Shown: piece after piece, positions 61,671-64,000 of the stretch
How positions within the stretch are numbered: the first letter of the stretch is position 1
Layout of the letters: every line of letters starts with the position of its first letter
DNA from: RGIG3013 sp045538935
GTDB lineage: Bacteria > Bacillota > Clostridia > Oscillospirales > Acutalibacteraceae
Direction: 5' to 3'
Length of the DNA: 64,000 nt
Assembly (NCBI GenBank): GCA_045538935.1
Contig: JAZQEI010000027.1
Coordinates: forward strand, 62,001 to 126,000
Made by a program: the position numbers and the translations under genes
The notes under the pieces: model-generated
What the model was told of the DNA's origin: nothing
Seen by the model: the letters and a program-made list of their open reading frames with translations, nothing else
Databases searched by the model: none

Positions 61671-64000
61671 TTAATTTTCAGAACCAACATCTTGGTCTGT
61701 TTGTGATTCGTTTTCGGCATTATTATCTTCATCAACTACTATAGGTGTAAAGATAATGCCCTTTTTCTTTAAGATAATAAGTGTAACTGCACCGCCTACA
61801 AGCACTATTGCTCCGCAAGCAATTACAACTATTAGCCATACAGGTATGCCGCCATTTACAACAACAACCTTCTTACGTCTTATTACTTGTTGTTGCTGTG
61901 GCTCCTTATTATCATTACCTGCATTTTCTTTTAACACATACTCATAATGGCCTTTTTGTTCTGAACTTACAATTTCTTGTAAAGCCTCAGCTTCTGCCTT
62001 GTGTGTTAAATAATCTATATCGAACTGAAGTTCAGAATTTAGAGTCTTAAAGTATTCGAGCAAGCCTAAATCTACGCCATCCCAAATATCACCTGCATCT
62101 GCGGTATAGGCGGGGTCACGGTCAGAATATTTTAATATAGGCTGCCAATAAACGCGGCTGTGTTCCCAGTCGACTACTGTTTCTTCATCAATGGTCATTT
62201 CAAAGCGGAACCAGTCGCCCTTTTTAACTTCAAATACCATCTTTTCATAGGTAGCCTTGGTTTCTAAGGGTTGCCAACCGCCGCCCGACGGCCATACAAC
62301 TTCGCCGTTATATACTATACGAGCCAACGCCTTTTCGGTATTGGTTGTAACAGTACCTGTCGGTATGGTTATCCAACCATCCTTGGGGTTAATAAACTTA
62401 TAGGCAACCATACCGTAATTATCATCACCGGTATTGTTAAAATTAGTACCTGAACGGTCACCGGTGTTTTTATTGATTATCCACGCACTGTCTTTCTTTA
62501 TTCCTAAAAAATTAGATGCAGCAGATGAGCACCAGTGATCCCAGTTGCCATAGAACTCCATGTTCTTCCATTCAGGATTCTCTTTATTAAGCGCATACTG
62601 ATATTTCCAGTAAGGCGAAATATTATATGTTCCTGTAAAGTCCTGATTTGCGTTATAAGTAGTTTTCTCTTCTAAAGAAGGCTGGGCTACCACAACAGAC
62701 GGTGCCTTAAGTTCTAACTGATGTCTAACCAATGTAACCTCGTCAGTTAAATTAGCCTCAGCAATATAATACTGATACTGTATGGTATCGCCAAGTTTTA
62801 AATCAGCCTCAGCGCCCGGGAACTTAGATGCACGGTTGTTAACACTGAGTGTTTCCCACTCACCTGTAGTAGGCCAAAGAGTTTTACTGTTACCTGATGC
62901 ATCGGTATGTATTACTCTAAACCTAATTTGTGCGTTTGCACTCATGTGAGATGATTCCGTACCTGTAACTTGTGGTGCGCCCGTAACTAAAACTGTGGTA
63001 TCCGAAGGTGCATTAAATATTAAACTAAAGCCATATGTTTCCATTTTATACGGAGAAGTTGCATCTGGGTCTGTGTTAGGTACACGTTTTGCAACCAATG
63101 CGCCTTCCAACCACTTTGAATAATATAAAACACCGGTGGTAAAATCACTATTATAATATAGGTTATATGCCCAACCAGAATTATAGTTGTTCATTTCAAC
63201 TACATTTATGTTGCCATCATTGGGGTCTATTGCCTTAACCTGCCAACGGTTAGGACCGGTTAAGAAGTGTGGACCGTTGTAAGCTAAGGTACCGTAAGGA
63301 CTGTATTCGGTCATCTTATAAACCTTTGCAGTAGCATCGGGTGATTCAAATACTGCTGCACTGCAAACATTAACCTTAGGTACACCGTAGCTTAACACTA
63401 TTGAGTCAGCATCCACGCCGCCAACCTTAATATTGTCGGCATACATTTCAAAGCTGATTTCGTCACCCTTAGAAAGCTGCATTTCCATAAACGGAACATC
63501 TATGCCCTGGCCTGTTGTAAGTGTTTTAGAATACCATTCACTATCAGTTGGCCAAATATTTTCACCGTTTTTGGTTATTCTTGCATAAACTGTAGCCTCA
63601 GCGTTTTCGGTAAGAACTCTTGCGGCTGACTGAATTTCAAAATTATCAGCATAAGGTATTGTTAGTGTTACCTTTGTACCGTGGGCATCAGCGCCGTTGT
63701 TTATAACTGCTTTTAACTCAGGAACCTTTAAAATGTAGCCTGTGTTCAACATATTGGTGTTATAAACGTAACGGTCTGCAGTTGAACCGTCAAAGTAATT
63801 TACGGGTTCAGCATCCTTGGTTCTAACGTTAAAGGTTTCAAAATTCCAAATGTCGTACTTCTGCTCATACGGACCAACGTAAGCATCACCCTTATATGGG
63901 TCGGCACTTACCGGATAGAATACCGTACCTGTAGAGGTGTTGTCATCTTTATGTACACCTGTAATATTAATGCTAGGAATACCAATATCTAACTTGCCTG
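61671..64000 (-). CDS. Cell-surface repeat protein with C-terminal membrane anchor, 5' end cut by window edge
   Basis: The frame is open to the right edge; I checked every codon from 63750 to 64000 and found no stop. At least 776 residues are present and the start is missing. Repeat units share a core with IWPTDSEWYS, LWPTTGEWETL and VWPSGGGWQPL, each followed by a KGD or LGD turn and an F-x-M or Q-Y-Y strand. They are probably beta-sandwich modules. The C-terminus has a membrane helix (GGIPVWLIVVIACGAIVLVG) and a short acidic tail. It likely binds surface carbohydrate; that is inference from its neighbours. Confidence 0.8.
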   Translation of the reverse strand, partial: GKLDIGIPSINITGVHKDDNTSTGTVFYPVSADPYKGDAYVGPYEQKYDIWNFETFNVRTKDAEPVNYFDGSTADRYVYNTNMLNTGYILKVPELKAVINNGADAHGTKVTLTIPYADNFEIQSAARVLTENAEATVYARITKNGENIWPTDSEWYSKTLTTGQGIDVPFMEMQLSKGDEISFEMYADNIKVGGVDADSIVLSYGVPKVNVCSAAVFESPDATAKVYKMTEYSPYGTLAYNGPHFLTGPNRWQVKAIDPNDGNINVVEMNNYNSGWAYNLYYNSDFTTGVLYYSKWLEGALVAKRVPNTDPDATSPYKMETYGFSLIFNAPSDTTVLVTGAPQVTGTESSHMSANAQIRFRVIHTDASGNSKTLWPTTGEWETLSVNNRASKFPGAEADLKLGDTIQYQYYIAEANLTDEVTLVRHQLELKAPSVVVAQPSLEEKTTYNANQDFTGTYNISPYWKYQYALNKENPEWKNMEFYGNWDHWCSSAASNFLGIKKDSAWIINKNTGDRSGTNFNNTGDDNYGMVAYKFINPKDGWITIPTGTVTTNTEKALARIVYNGEVVWPSGGGWQPLETKATYEKMVFEVKKGDWFRFEMTIDEETVVDWEHSRVYWQPILKYSDRDPAYTADAGDIWDGVDLGLLEYFKTLNSELQFDIDYLTHKAEAEALQEIVSSEQKGHYEYVLKENAGNDNKEPQQQQVIRRKKVVVVNGGIPVWLIVVIACGAIVLVGGAVTLIILKKKGIIFTPIVVDEDNNAENESQTDQDVGSEN

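Overview
The window is AT-rich and looks like a chromosomal segment from a low-GC, single-membrane Firmicute of class Clostridia, probably an Oscillospirales/Ruminococcaceae-like gut lineage. The reasons are the gene orders (ftsE-ftsX-M23 peptidase-S41 protease; topA-trmFO-plsX-rnc-radical SAM-smc-ftsY; infC-rpmI-rplT), a CD1247-like protein, strong GGAGG-type ribosome sites and Gram-positive lipoproteins. The genus cannot be fixed from the sequence alone. All but two protein genes lie on the minus strand. No rRNA, functional tRNA, insertion sequence or CRISPR array was seen.

Positions 1-12.1 kb hold a Gram-positive type IV pilus locus. One unit, with a promoter near 8.34 kb, encodes three small prepilin-like proteins, PilM, prepilin peptidase PilD, PilC and PilB, and abuts a large gene running off the left edge whose N-terminus resembles GTPase-associated GAP1-N2 proteins. 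A second unit starts at a consensus promoter near 12.15 kb. It encodes two roughly 497-residue paralogues that join a type IV pilin N-terminus to a beta-helix-like C-terminus, then a short canonical pilin, and ends at a strong terminator. This is the most unusual part of the window.

Positions 12.5-30.6 kb carry envelope, signalling and regulatory genes: a low-molecular-weight phosphatase, an M19 dipeptidase, a response regulator-sensor kinase-HtrA operon, a zinc-ribbon protein, a degenerate tRNA-like element, a sigma factor, a class A penicillin-binding protein, a small BofC-like protein, a GntR regulator, the S41/M23/FtsX/FtsE/CdaR cluster, an MsmX/UgpC-type ATPase, RsuA and a DUF4830-like protein.

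Positions 30.6-57.2 kb are mostly housekeeping: ispF, ispD, efp, aroQ, a TIM-barrel protein, yqeG and rpsU; then an almost gapless 14-gene chain from a SpoU-family methyltransferase to leuS; then rplT-rpmI-infC behind an attenuator-like leader; then a VanY-type carboxypeptidase and serA-serC.

Positions 57.4-64 kb hold a secreted carbohydrate module: a lipoprotein with clan GH-A-like catalytic motifs, a lipoprotein solute-binding protein, and a membrane-anchored repeat protein cut by the right edge. No permeases are present, so the MsmX-type ATPase at 28.1-29.2 kb may serve transporters encoded elsewhere.
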